This document shows, in pieces, positions 18,672 to 27,118 of a stretch of 64,000 bases of DNA. The notes below the pieces were generated by a model, which was given only the letters and a program-made list of their open reading frames with translations, was not told where the DNA came from and did no database searches. The translations under genes and the position numbers were made by a program. This stretch comes from Bdellovibrio sp. ZAP7 (lineage in GTDB: Bacteria > Bdellovibrionota_B > Oligoflexia > Oligoflexales > RGVZ01), in the NCBI GenBank assembly GCA_945900755.1, contig CAMDKS010000017.1, positions 1-64,000 of the forward strand. The letters are read 5' to 3'. Numbering within the stretch: the stretch's first letter is position 1; the number at the start of each line of letters is the position of its first letter.

Positions 18672-19096
18672 ACTTTTTTGCCGTAAACGCTGATGCCGCG
18701 GAAGAAATACGCGATTTCACGGGCAGCAGCCTCAGGAGAGTCAGAGCCGTGGACGCTGTTTTCGCCAACAGATTTTGAGAACATTTTACGAATAGTTCCT
18801 GCATCGGCATTGGCTGGGTTTGTGGCTCCCATGATTTTGCGGTTCTTAGCGATCGCATCTTTACCTTCGAGTACCATCAAAACCACAGGGCTTCTGGTCA
18901 TAAAGTCGCATAGTTCGCCAAAGAATGGACGAGCTTTGTGCTCAGCGTAAAAGCCTTCAGCCTCATGGCGAGCGAGGTGGCGCATTTCCAGGGCTGCAAT
19001 TTTAAGGCCTTCTTCTTCGAAGCGTCCGATGATTTTACCGATAAAATTACCTTCAACGGCGTCTGGTTTTAGGATCGAGAATGTTTTTTCTGTCAT
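18668..19096 (-). CDS. ndk: nucleoside diphosphate kinase
   Basis: 142 aa from ATG 19096, with GGAG 9 nt upstream. An ATG six bases earlier has only 3 nt spacing. The enzyme transfers the gamma-phosphate from ATP to NDPs through a phospho-His intermediate. The active-site His is in [11 protein letters not shown], and the start [17 protein letters not shown] matches the family. Length is normal. It is the first gene of a minus-strand run with tex, mtnP and the TPR gene, though the 112-bp gap after it holds hairpins that may reduce readthrough. Confidence 0.97.
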   Translation of the reverse strand: MTEKTFSILKPDAVEGNFIGKIIGRFEEEGLKIAALEMRHLARHEAEGFYAEHKARPFFGELCDFMTRSPVVLMVLEGKDAIAKNRKIMGATNPANADAGTIRKMFSKSVGENSVHGSDSPEAAAREIAYFFRGISVYGKKV

Positions 19097-19349
19097 GGTC
19101 ATAAACTCCAAGGATTTAATAAAAAATAAACTACTTTATAGCTCTGAAACATGACTGATTTTCGCCCGAAATGCAAGCTTGGATGCAGGTAGTTTAACGG
19201 GTAAAAACATAGCAGATGAATGTAAGGTCGGGTATCGGTGCACCTGAAGTGGACCGTCTAAGCACCTGTTTCAAGCTGGCAGCCATAATAAGCGGTAGTA
19301 CAGGAGTTAAATTTTTGCAATAATTGTTATTCTCTGCAAATACAGAGTG

Positions 19350-19378
19350 TTGACAGCCTTTGTGATCTAAGGTATAAA
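19350..19378 (+). promoter_or_regulatory. near-consensus sigma70 promoter of the AAA ATPase gene
   Basis: TTGACA (19350-19355), a 17-nt spacer, then TATAAA (19373-19378). This is the best sigma70-type promoter I see in the window. The predicted start point, about 19385, falls at the first of the 24-bp repeats, leaving a leader of about 65 nt before the ATPase start. Confidence 0.75.
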
Positions 19379-19382
19379 AAAT

Positions 19383-19442
19383 ACATCTTAACAAGGTGTC
19401 GCCTAAACATCTTGCTAAGGTGACAGCGAAACATCTTGCGGA
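19383..19442 (+). repeat. 24-bp tandem direct repeats in the ATPase leader
   Basis: Two full 24-bp units (19383-19406 and 19407-19430) and a partial third (from 19431). Each unit begins ACATCTT and carries AAGGTG followed by A/T, C, A/G, GC. The shared core is close to ACATCTTGCTAAGGTGAC. The partial unit runs into the ATPase ribosome binding site GGAGAG. They may be operator iterons, an RNA-level control element, or the worn end of a mobile element. Confidence 0.75.
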
Positions 19443-19451
19443 GAGCCTGTG

Positions 19452-20921
19452 ATGAAACCGTGGCAATTTTACGGACGTAATGACCAACTTGCGTCGCTCA
19501 AGACGATTTTCTCTCGCAGAAGATGGTTTTTCGCGAAGGTTTCTGGGAGACGACGCATTGGCAAGACCACGCTCATACAACGAGCATTGAGGGCAGCCGA
19601 CAGTGGCCAAGCGATATTTTACATGCAAGTTCCTGATTCCGAACCGACGGGGGTCATTTCGGCTGTGAACGACGCCTTGGAAACGTTTGCGGTACCCACT
19701 GACCAATTTCCACGTCCCCAGAATCTAGCTCAATTCGCCAACCTTATCGAAGCGATGGCCCGTGTGGGGTACATTCTGGTGCTCGATGAATTCCAGTATT
19801 TCAACCGCAAGGGGTACGAGGAGTTCTGTTCATTGCTTCAAGCGGCAGTGGACCGTCTGTCCTCACGGGCAGAAGAAGTTCCCGGAGGACTCATCGTGCT
19901 GGGGTCTATCCAGACCGAAATGATCGCCCTTTTAGAGGATCGGAAGGCACCACTATTCAATCGTGTGACAGATTCAATTGACTTGACCCATCTCGATATC
20001 GCCTCAATCTATGAACTGTTGACGGACCATTCCGACGCTTCGCCCGAGCGACTGCTCTTCCTCTGGAATCTGTTTGAAGGTGTCCCCAAGTTCTACCGGG
20101 ATTGCTACGAACAGAATGTCCTGGCAGCGGATCGCCTGACGCTACTCAAGCGGATCTTCTTCGAGAGTTCTTCCCCACTTCGGACCGAGGCCGAGAACTG
20201 GTTCCTTCACGAATTGAGGGGCAAGTACGATGTAGTTCTCAAGTATGTGGCTCGCAACCCAGGAAAGATGCACGCCGATCTCGTTCAAGCCATCCGTGTA
20301 GCCAGTGACAATCCGGACGCTCAGATTGCTGGCTCGCTGAGAGTGCTGATCGAACGGCTGCAGCTGATTGAGAGGAAGCTACCCGTATTTGCAAAGCCAG
20401 ATGCACGTCGCAGCCGCTATTACATCGCTGATAATTTTCTGCGGTCTTGGTTGGCCGCATTGGCGAATCAGGTTTCGGCAAGCGCCTTTCGCCCCGTCGA
20501 TCAACTCGTCCGAGAGGCAGATCTGCGCCTTGAACAGATGGAGGGCACTGCGCTGGAAAAGTTGGCGGGACAGCTTTATCAGGCGCGGAGTGGTAAAGGC
20601 ATCGGCGACTTCCCACTGACTCAATGCATCCAGGGATATTGGGACAAATCCGATACGGAGCTCGACCTTGTCGCGGTCAACGATATGGAGGAAGTCATTC
20701 GCTTCGGATCGTGCAAACGCTCTCCATCCAAGCTGATTTCCGACATCAACAATTTAAAGGGGCATGGTGATCGTTTTCTCAAGGCATTCCCAAAATACAA
20801 GGCTTGGAAGGTGCAGTACGCCGGAATAGCTCCCAGCCTGGACCACAACCAGCGGGCGATCCTGGAGCGCCACGATGTGATTCCTCAGGACTTGAATGAC
20901 CTCATGTCGGGACTTCGTTGA
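19452..20921 (+). CDS. archaeal-type AAA ATPase with C-terminal PD-(D/E)XK-like (DUF234) domain
   Basis: 489 aa. The N-terminal ATPase (PF01637 type) starts FYGRNDQL and has Walker A SGRRRIGKTTL near residues 31-41 and Walker B ILVLDEFQY. A winged-helix region follows (about 255-320). The C-terminal domain resembles DUF234, a restriction-nuclease fold. In it the acidic strand ELDLVAVN is present, but the usual E-x-K of the next strand reads SCK (RFGSCKRS), so cleavage may be lost. ATG 19452 has GGAGAG 6 nt upstream. G+C is higher than in neighbours (35/60 at 20041-20100 and 37/60 at 20461-20520, versus 20/60 at 21001-21060), which suggests transfer. These ATPases are widespread and poorly understood; links to mobile elements or stress are proposed. 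Confidence 0.85.
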   Translation: MKPWQFYGRNDQLASLKTIFSRRRWFFAKVSGRRRIGKTTLIQRALRAADSGQAIFYMQVPDSEPTGVISAVNDALETFAVPTDQFPRPQNLAQFANLIEAMARVGYILVLDEFQYFNRKGYEEFCSLLQAAVDRLSSRAEEVPGGLIVLGSIQTEMIALLEDRKAPLFNRVTDSIDLTHLDIASIYELLTDHSDASPERLLFLWNLFEGVPKFYRDCYEQNVLAADRLTLLKRIFFESSSPLRTEAENWFLHELRGKYDVVLKYVARNPGKMHADLVQAIRVASDNPDAQIAGSLRVLIERLQLIERKLPVFAKPDARRSRYYIADNFLRSWLAALANQVSASAFRPVDQLVREADLRLEQMEGTALEKLAGQLYQARSGKGIGDFPLTQCIQGYWDKSDTELDLVAVNDMEEVIRFGSCKRSPSKLISDINNLKGHGDRFLKAFPKYKAWKVQYAGIAPSLDHNQRAILERHDVIPQDLNDLMSGLR

Positions 20922-20990
20922 TCGCTGCAGGCATGGTGGCGTTCGCTGTTGAACACTGTATATACTGGTAAACTCGGTCACGGAGGCAAG

Positions 20991-21746
20991 ATGAATAGAA
21001 GAATACGAAAATTTTGTAAAAATTTGGCCCTGACCTTGGTCTACAGCTCAATATTTCAAAAGGTCATGGACTTTGTTTTAAGGAATAATTTGACGCCGGC
21101 GCTAAAAAACTTACGAGACTTAGGTTTCGAGCCTGATCTTATTTTGGATGTCGGAGCCTACATCGGCGACTGGAGCACAGAGGCCCTAGGAATTTTTCCA
21201 AAGGCTCAAGGCATCATGTTTGAACCGCAGAAGGACAAGCTTTCACGGCTAGAACAAGTTTGTGACTCTTTTCCCCGTAGACTCTCTGTTCAAAGTGTCC
21301 TATTGGGAGATGTTTCTGGTAGTCGCGATTTTTTTCGCTTGGAAACCGGCTCCTCTATCTATCGCGAGAACACTCTTGAGCAGCCGATCTTAGAGAAGCA
21401 TTTGATGAAGACCCTAGACCATTCGTTGGCAGGGACTAGTGGGGAAAACGCAAAAGCGATTTTGCTGAAACTTGATGTTCAGGGTGCAGAGAAAGATATT
21501 TTAAATGGCTCGATTAAGACCCTCAAAAATGTGGACGTTTTGATCATGGAGCTTTCTTTTCTGCGATACAATGAGGGCGCACCACTGGCCCATGAAATGA
21601 TTGCCTATGCAGATCAAATTGGTTTTGTTCCGTTTAATATCTGTGGAATTTGTCGCATTAAGGGGCAATTTGTGCAGGCTGATTTATTGTTTGTGCGAAA
21701 ATCATCGCGTTTGTTAACAGCGGCCGAGCGGTCGTTTCGATCTTAA
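20991..21746 (+). CDS. FkbM-family SAM-dependent methyltransferase
   Basis: 251 aa from ATG 20991, with GGAGG 5 nt upstream. A frame extension to 20949 has no ribosome site. SAM motif I is ILDVGAYIGDWS, and the later LLKLDVQGAEKDIL is the FkbM hallmark (a K-D-x-x-G-A/x-E segment). FkbM enzymes usually O-methylate sugars or polyketides, and many sit in surface polysaccharide loci. No glycosyltransferase is next to it here, so the substrate is open. It is followed 25 bp later by the rRNA-type methyltransferase gene, with which it may be cotranscribed. G+C is much lower than in the ATPase gene just upstream. Confidence 0.88.
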   Translation: MNRRIRKFCKNLALTLVYSSIFQKVMDFVLRNNLTPALKNLRDLGFEPDLILDVGAYIGDWSTEALGIFPKAQGIMFEPQKDKLSRLEQVCDSFPRRLSVQSVLLGDVSGSRDFFRLETGSSIYRENTLEQPILEKHLMKTLDHSLAGTSGENAKAILLKLDVQGAEKDILNGSIKTLKNVDVLIMELSFLRYNEGAPLAHEMIAYADQIGFVPFNICGICRIKGQFVQADLLFVRKSSRLLTAAERSFRS

Positions 21747-21771
21747 TAACCACCGGAGAATTCACAACGTT

Positions 21772-23067
21772 ATGTCTCAATATCTCGCTAAGCCCCAACG
21801 CTTTCTTGTCCGGCCAGCCCCAGGCTGGTCGGACATTGCGTTGGAGGAAGTCACCGCTATTTTGAAAAATCCGACTCAAAAATACAAATTTCAACCCGAA
21901 GCTCAGGTCGAAGATGGCGTCATCGTGGTCCAGGAATGTGATTACCGACAAGCCTTGGAGCTCGTCGCAAGACTGACGACGGTTCATGATGTTGAATGGG
22001 TGATTCACAGTGGACGTGTGACTTCTAGGGCAGACTGGCCCGGATTTTTTTTGAAATCTGGAGTTGGGGAACTTTGGGCGGACTGTGCAAAAGTCGATTG
22101 CCACGTCACAGCGGAGGTCGCCCATGCAGTCGTGGGAACGGCCAAAGAAATAAAGAAGTTGGCCTTAGACACGTGGCATCTTCGCACTTTCGAATTGGTG
22201 GATGGTGAGGAGGCCAGCGGTTCCCAAAAAATGCACAGGGTGCGTATTGATTCCGCCAAAAATCGCACGAGAATTCTTGTGAGTATGGGCGGAGAGCCCC
22301 TTTACAAAAGACGGTATAAAAAAATGCTTGCGGGCGCCATTGCGCCCTTGCCTGAGCACCATGCGTCAGCTTGTTTTCTTTGGAGTATGTCGAAAATAAA
22401 TTCCTCTTTGTCAGACAGCATCGCTAGCGGTGAGACGTTACTGGCGGTGCCCTTTGCCGGAACTGGTACCACGGGTTTTGAGGCGTGTTGCCGAGCTATG
22501 AATGTGGCTCCGAGCGTGACCAGAGGTCACTACGGTTGTGAGGATTTTGTTTTTCATCCTGCGGCAACGATGGCCTCCATTAGAAAACGTCTGATGGCAT
22601 TGGTCAAAGCCGAAGGTGCTCCGCAAATGGTTTTTGGAGATACGAGTCACGACGTGGTGAAAGTCTTTGATTCTGAGGCCAAGGCTTTTTGTTTGGCCAC
22701 TGGTTTGGTGCTTAATATTTCGATGGAAGATAATGACTTTCTTGAGCATCCCGAGGCGCTATTTCGAAATGTTGGGGGAGCGAGTCTTGCCGGGCGTAAG
22801 GTCTTTCTGCCGTTGAATCCTCCCTATGGAATGCGTCTCTCCCTGCAGACTGGGGGAGTCTCCATTTACGAGCGCCTTGGTCTTGCTTTGGCGCGGTTGG
22901 CCAAATCCTTGGATTTGTGCGGCTACGTCATTTGCCCAGACGAGGAGTCGTGGAGTATATTATTGAAGAAAATGTCAAACGTGAGCAGTCACCTGAAATG
23001 CCAAACGCGACATTTTACCCATGGTGGTCACGATACGCGTCTGGTTGCCTTTAAGGTTGAGCGATAG
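21772..23067 (+). CDS. THUMP/RlmL-like RNA methyltransferase
   Basis: 431 aa. The N-terminal half resembles a ferredoxin-like plus THUMP RNA-binding unit (about 1-175). The segment PLYKRRYKKMLAGAIAPLPEHHASACF matches the join seen in RlmL/YpsC-type enzymes (LYKRGYR...APLKE). A Rossmann methyltransferase follows, with a glycine-rich motif (AVPFAGTGTTGFEA) and catalytic motif IV LNPPYG, indicating N-methylation of a base amino group. The best guess is 23S rRNA guanine-N2 methylation or tRNA G6/G10 modification. The exact target cannot be told from sequence alone. Confidence 0.82.
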   Translation: MSQYLAKPQRFLVRPAPGWSDIALEEVTAILKNPTQKYKFQPEAQVEDGVIVVQECDYRQALELVARLTTVHDVEWVIHSGRVTSRADWPGFFLKSGVGELWADCAKVDCHVTAEVAHAVVGTAKEIKKLALDTWHLRTFELVDGEEASGSQKMHRVRIDSAKNRTRILVSMGGEPLYKRRYKKMLAGAIAPLPEHHASACFLWSMSKINSSLSDSIASGETLLAVPFAGTGTTGFEACCRAMNVAPSVTRGHYGCEDFVFHPAATMASIRKRLMALVKAEGAPQMVFGDTSHDVVKVFDSEAKAFCLATGLVLNISMEDNDFLEHPEALFRNVGGASLAGRKVFLPLNPPYGMRLSLQTGGVSIYERLGLALARLAKSLDLCGYVICPDEESWSILLKKMSNVSSHLKCQTRHFTHGGHDTRLVAFKVER

Positions 23068-23087
23068 GCCGCTCGCGGTCATTTGAT

Positions 23088-23447
23088 CTAAGCTTTTTTG
23101 ACAAATTCTGATTTGAGATTCATGGCGCCAAAGCCTTCAATTTTGCATGCGATATTGTGACCGTCGCTAGAGTCAACTAGGCGAATGTTTTTTACTTTTG
23201 TGCCTACTTTGACCGACGATGATGTGCCCTTTACCTTTAGATCCTTGATGACAGTGACGGAATCACCATCCACTAACAAATTCCCGTAGGCATCACAAAA
23301 ATTATTGCCTGCAGTAGTTTCAGGTGCAGGATCGCCTGCCGCCTGCGTGTTGTTCCACTCATGGGCGCAGTCTGGACAATTAAATAATTGACCATCAAAA
23401 TAGGCATTTTCAGATTTGCATTTAGGACAGTTGGAAACGTCTTGCAT
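23088..23447 (-). CDS. yjdM: YjdM/PhnA-domain zinc-ribbon protein
   Basis: 119 aa. The N-terminal zinc ribbon has two CxxC pairs (CPKC and CPDC), followed by the conserved HEWN and, in the C-terminal half, the PhnA domain ([23 protein letters not shown] in outline). It was historically called alkylphosphonate protein PhnA, but the family is not a phosphonoacetate hydrolase and its function is unknown. Length matches E. coli YjdM. It heads a minus-strand pair or is a single gene, and its end faces the methyltransferase gene 20 bp away. Confidence 0.9.
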   Translation of the reverse strand: MQDVSNCPKCKSENAYFDGQLFNCPDCAHEWNNTQAAGDPAPETTAGNNFCDAYGNLLVDGDSVTVIKDLKVKGTSSSVKVGTKVKNIRLVDSSDGHNIACKIEGFGAMNLKSEFVKKA

Positions 23448-23497
23448 TGGGTCATCCTGATTCTAAATTTCCTGTAGGAACGTGCGGTGTCCGTTGA

Positions 23498-23764
23498 TTA
23501 GGATATCTGTTGTTTAATGGTTTTGATGTAATTCTTGATGGAGGGTAGGTCGTCGTCGTCGGGAACCTCGCCAAATTCAGTCGCCAATTCATGGCGAAAT
23601 CGTTCGTGCCAAGCTGCGAAATCGTCGACGGGGTCTCGGGTCGAGGACTCTTGTTTTTGGCGTAGGTGCTCGTCCACACCAAGCCCTTTAATCGCGGCGG
23701 CGAGGGATTCGCGTTCCTCGTGTTTTGGGTCCATTTTGGCAACGAAGCTAGACGTGGTCGGCAA
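23498..23764 (-). CDS. small acidic hypothetical protein
   Basis: 88 aa, rich in Asp, Glu and Lys, without membrane segments. It has a predicted helical middle (DFAAWHERFRHELATEF) and the acidic patch VPDDDDLPS. A TTG start is read 5 bases after the transketolase stop, with AGGA about 8 nt upstream overlapping the tkt end, which fits translational coupling to tkt. An internal ATG at 23734 is an alternative. No family recognised. Overlapping frames on both strands make the coding call moderate. Confidence 0.5.
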   Translation of the reverse strand: MPTTSSFVAKMDPKHEERESLAAAIKGLGVDEHLRQKQESSTRDPVDDFAAWHERFRHELATEFGEVPDDDDLPSIKNYIKTIKQQIS

Positions 23765-23769
23765 GGGTT

Positions 23770-25725
23770 CTATCCTTTGAAGTGTTCGGTGATGCGGGCG
23801 ACCACTTTGGCGGGCGTAAATCCATATTCTTCAACCAGTTGTTCCATTGGAGCACTGGCGCCAAAGGTGTCCAGTCCGATATTGAGTCCATCGAGGCCCG
23901 TAAATTTTTGCCAGCCGAGGGTGCAGCCGGCTTCGATGCTTACCCGTTGTTTACATGCAGGGTGGAGCATGCGATTTTGAAACGATTTATCTTGGGCAAA
24001 AAACAATTCCCAACAAGGTAGAGAGACAACTTTAGTATTCATTTTAGGGAGATCTTTTGCGGCGGCAAGGGCTAGTGAAACTTCGGAGCCCGTCGCAAAA
24101 ATGATGAGATCTGGGGCGGCATGATCTTTAACAATCCACGCCCCCCGTCGACAATCGGCTTCCTGCGAAGCGGAAAGTTCAAGGGTTGGCAATTTTTGAC
24201 GAGACAAGCAAATGGCTGAGGGCTGTGAAATTTTCAAAGCTTCTTGCATCATGATCTGTGTTTCGCGAGCCTCGGCTGGTCGCATCAAGTAGAAATCTGG
24301 AATGAGGCGAAGACTCATAACGTGTTCTACTGGCTGGTGGGTTGGGCCGTCTTCTCCGAGATAAAAACTATCGTGGGTAAACTCGTGAATGACCCTGATT
24401 TTTTGTATCGCTCCAAGCCGAAGTGCTGGTCTTGAGTAGTCCGAGAATGTCAAAAATGTTGCGTCAAAGGGAATGACGCCGCCGTGAAGTGCCATGCCGT
24501 TAGCAATGGCGGACATCGGAAATTCGCGAACGCCGAACGCAAGGTTGCGACCTTTTGGCGAGTTGGCTTGGAAGTCTCCCACCGCTTTTGCGAACGGACC
24601 TGTCATATTGGAAGGCTCTAAATCAGCACTGCCACCCATAAAATTAGGGATGTCTGTCGCCCATTGCTTGATGACTTCGCCAAACACGTTTCGAGAAGCG
24701 ATGGAGCTGCCAACCGGCCAGGTTAGGTGGGTGAGTTTCGACCAGTCTTCTTTGGCAAAGTATTTGTTCCAATTGGTTTTAAATTCGGCGTCTTTCATCC
24801 GGTCGGCGACCGAGGATTTCCAGGCGAGTGCCTTTGAGCGTAAGGCTGAAAAACCGCGTTGAAAATGCTTTATGGCAGAATCTGGACAGTAGAAATCCTC
24901 GCCTTCAGGGATGCCAAGTTTTTGTTTGGTTTTAGCCCGCTCTTCTGCCGATAATGGAGCGCCGTGGGTTTCGTGGTCTCCTTCCATCGTGGCACAGCCT
25001 TTGGCCATGGTCGTGTCGCCAATAATCAGAACGGGTCGCTCAGATTTTTTGGCGTCAGTCAGTGCTTTGCGGATGGCGTTATGATCATGCCCATCAATTT
25101 TTAAGACGTTCCAGCCGAAACCTTTGAAAATCATTTCCTCATTGTCACTGGTGGCGCGATCAATGCTGCCGGAAATCTGTTGACGGTTACGGTCGTAGAA
25201 CCAGATCAAATTATTTAACTTTAAATGGCCGGCTAGCGAGGCTGCGCCGAGGGTAACGTCCTCTTGCATGCAGCCGTCCCCCATCAGAGCATATATTTTA
25301 TGCCCAAATAACGTAGAATCGATGCTCGCAGCGAGATGGCGTGCGGCAACGGCAAACCCTACGGCCATAGCGACACCTTGCCCAAGTGGTCCTGTGGTGC
25401 ACTCAATGCCTTTGGTGTGTTTGTATTCGGGGTGGCCCGGAGTTTTACTGTGAAGCTGGCGGAATTTTTTTAGTTCATCTATCGGCAACCAACCCATCAG
25501 GTGGAGCATCGAGTATTGCAACATGGATTCGTGCCCAGCACTTAGAATGAATCGGTCTCGCCCCATCCATTGGCTGTCGTCAGGGTCGAAGTTCAAAAAT
25601 TCTGTGAATAGAATATATGCGAAATCCATGGAGCTCATCGCTCCACCGGGATGGCCTGATTTAGCCTTGTTGACGCCGTCGATCACTAGTCCTTTAAGAA
25701 TACCGATAGTCTGATTGTCGTTCAT
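23770..25725 (-). CDS. tkt: transketolase
   Basis: 651 aa thiamine-diphosphate enzyme of the non-oxidative pentose phosphate pathway, moving two-carbon units between sugar phosphates. It shows SGHPGGA near the N-terminus, the TPP motif GDGCMQED...NNLIWFYDRN, the catalytic Glu region GVREFPMSAIANGMALHGG, and phosphate-binding His/Arg/Ser positions (GEDGPTHQPVEH, RPAEARE). Start ATG 25725 has AGGAT upstream. A longer frame to 25758 lacks one. Normal length. The small acidic gene follows directly. Confidence 0.96.
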   Translation of the reverse strand: MNDNQTIGILKGLVIDGVNKAKSGHPGGAMSSMDFAYILFTEFLNFDPDDSQWMGRDRFILSAGHESMLQYSMLHLMGWLPIDELKKFRQLHSKTPGHPEYKHTKGIECTTGPLGQGVAMAVGFAVAARHLAASIDSTLFGHKIYALMGDGCMQEDVTLGAASLAGHLKLNNLIWFYDRNRQQISGSIDRATSDNEEMIFKGFGWNVLKIDGHDHNAIRKALTDAKKSERPVLIIGDTTMAKGCATMEGDHETHGAPLSAEERAKTKQKLGIPEGEDFYCPDSAIKHFQRGFSALRSKALAWKSSVADRMKDAEFKTNWNKYFAKEDWSKLTHLTWPVGSSIASRNVFGEVIKQWATDIPNFMGGSADLEPSNMTGPFAKAVGDFQANSPKGRNLAFGVREFPMSAIANGMALHGGVIPFDATFLTFSDYSRPALRLGAIQKIRVIHEFTHDSFYLGEDGPTHQPVEHVMSLRLIPDFYLMRPAEARETQIMMQEALKISQPSAICLSRQKLPTLELSASQEADCRRGAWIVKDHAAPDLIIFATGSEVSLALAAAKDLPKMNTKVVSLPCWELFFAQDKSFQNRMLHPACKQRVSIEAGCTLGWQKFTGLDGLNIGLDTFGASAPMEQLVEEYGFTPAKVVARITEHFKG

Positions 25726-25855
25726 AAAATCCTTCGTATGGTAGATGTCGATGGGCAAAAAACGGATAAGAATATGTACACCAAAGGCTACCAGATTGTC
25801 AGATTAATCTGTGTTTAAGGGGGAATATGTCTGTAAATTAGGCAATATTTGGGTT

Positions 25856-27106
25856 TTAAATATTTTTGCGAAGGCTAAGGGTCAGGCTAACAAACTCAAT
25901 TTGATAAAACCCAGGATTGTCGCCCCGACCACTTACGGTCGTGGCTCCATACGTGCGAGTGAGGGCTGCATGCGTCATCCAATCTGAGAACTGACAACGC
26001 CATGACATGGCTTGAGTGTGAACGGGAATGGCATTGAACTGCCCAAACAAATGACCGCTCTGGTGGTGTGGAATACCATCAGCATCATTATAGAAGTAGC
26101 CTTCACCCCAATAGGAATCTAAATAGGCGGCCGCAGCACTGATTTCGCCGAGGTTCGGCGTTGTGTAGGACATGCGAGCCCCGACATGATTTACGTCTTT
26201 GAGGTCTGAAACTTTTGTTGTCCTGTTGATTCCGTCGCGTTGTATGCCACGACCTTTTGATCCATAAATGTGATTGAAATTTGTGGACAATGCCACGGCG
26301 TCCATTTTCATTCGCGCGGATAGCAAAACGACGGCGGGGTCGTAGTCAACTTGTTCGGTGGCAAATGAAGGGTCGCCCCCAATGCGAGTGTCCCCGGAAA
26401 AATGTTTTTCAAGCGGAAACATATAAGACAAAGCGCCAGAATAATTATCTTTACGCCAGGTGCTGCCTAGGATGGGTCGAAAAAAATTGCCCTTCGACTT
26501 CATGTCAATAATCGTCGAGTCTGGTTCTGATACCGTGGCCGCCTTCAGTGATCGGTTGTCGTAGGTGTAAAGGAGGGCTGCACCAACGTTAACGCCAATA
26601 TCTGGGAAGGCATAGGATCCGCCAATGGGAATATGAAATTGTTGGCGCTTGGTGCGCACGTTGAGTGACATGACCGTTCCGCTAATGCGGCGAGGAATGC
26701 CCTTTATGTTGAGATCAGCGCTGCTACCAGGCATCACTGCAAATCCCCAGGCGCCGCGATCATCTGCAAAGGTGGTTTTCCAACCCTCGCTAAACATCGG
26801 TGATACGACTCTGAGGTGGACGGGGTCAAAATTTGGATTTTCAAAACTATAGGCTAGTCGTGCAAGCCCAAGTTCTCCGGAAAATCCATTTGAAATATTG
26901 GATAAGACTGCGGGGTTATAAAGCAAGGTCTGGGCCTCAGTGCAATCACCAGCTGATTCCATGGCTGCTGATTTGCAGCCAGGACCTGCTTGGTACAGTC
27001 CGAGAACATTGGCGTTGGATTTTTGAGACACAATCAACGCAGAATAGAGTATCCCGGCTGCGAGAGCTTTTTTATTCGACGGAAGACTCATGGAGTAACG
27101 TATCAT
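25856..27106 (-). CDS. outer-membrane beta-barrel protein, OmpP1/FadL-like
   Basis: 416 aa with a signal peptide (hydrophobic LAAGILYSALIV, likely cut after SNA). The mature start NVLGLYQAGPGCKSAAMESAG with NPAVLSN closely follows the FadL/OmpP1 plan (an AGR..A...D....NPA motif near the N-terminus). The rest alternates polar and apolar residues with many aromatics and ends in a short strand (VSLTLSLRKNI). I see no aromatic terminal residue typical of Omp85 substrates. The ATG overlaps the TGA of the upstream lipoprotein gene, so the three genes 25856-29269 form one operon. A hydrophobic-compound channel or surface barrel is likely; the substrate is unknown. Confidence 0.7.
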   Translation of the reverse strand: MIRYSMSLPSNKKALAAGILYSALIVSQKSNANVLGLYQAGPGCKSAAMESAGDCTEAQTLLYNPAVLSNISNGFSGELGLARLAYSFENPNFDPVHLRVVSPMFSEGWKTTFADDRGAWGFAVMPGSSADLNIKGIPRRISGTVMSLNVRTKRQQFHIPIGGSYAFPDIGVNVGAALLYTYDNRSLKAATVSEPDSTIIDMKSKGNFFRPILGSTWRKDNYSGALSYMFPLEKHFSGDTRIGGDPSFATEQVDYDPAVVLLSARMKMDAVALSTNFNHIYGSKGRGIQRDGINRTTKVSDLKDVNHVGARMSYTTPNLGEISAAAAYLDSYWGEGYFYNDADGIPHHQSGHLFGQFNAIPVHTQAMSWRCQFSDWMTHAALTRTYGATTVSGRGDNPGFYQIEFVSLTLSLRKNI

Positions 27107-27118
27107 GGAGTAATGTAT
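27089..27118. repeat. 15-bp duplication carrying the start codon of the barrel gene
   Basis: Two head-to-tail 15-bp units (27089-27103 and 27104-27118) differ at one base. On the minus strand each ends ACTCCATG, so the duplication doubles the start codon. One ATG overlaps the upstream stop as ATGA, and the second lies five codons into the frame. Confidence 0.8.

Noticed and set aside
19194-19706. 170-codon minus-strand frame across the ATPase promoter
   Set aside because: Overlaps the promoter, the repeats and the clearly coding ATPase start; composition Cys/Arg-rich without family features.
23452-23742. 96-codon minus-strand frame overlapping the small acidic gene
   Set aside because: Pro/Thr/Asn-rich shadow frame; the alternative frame at 23498-23764 is better placed after tkt.
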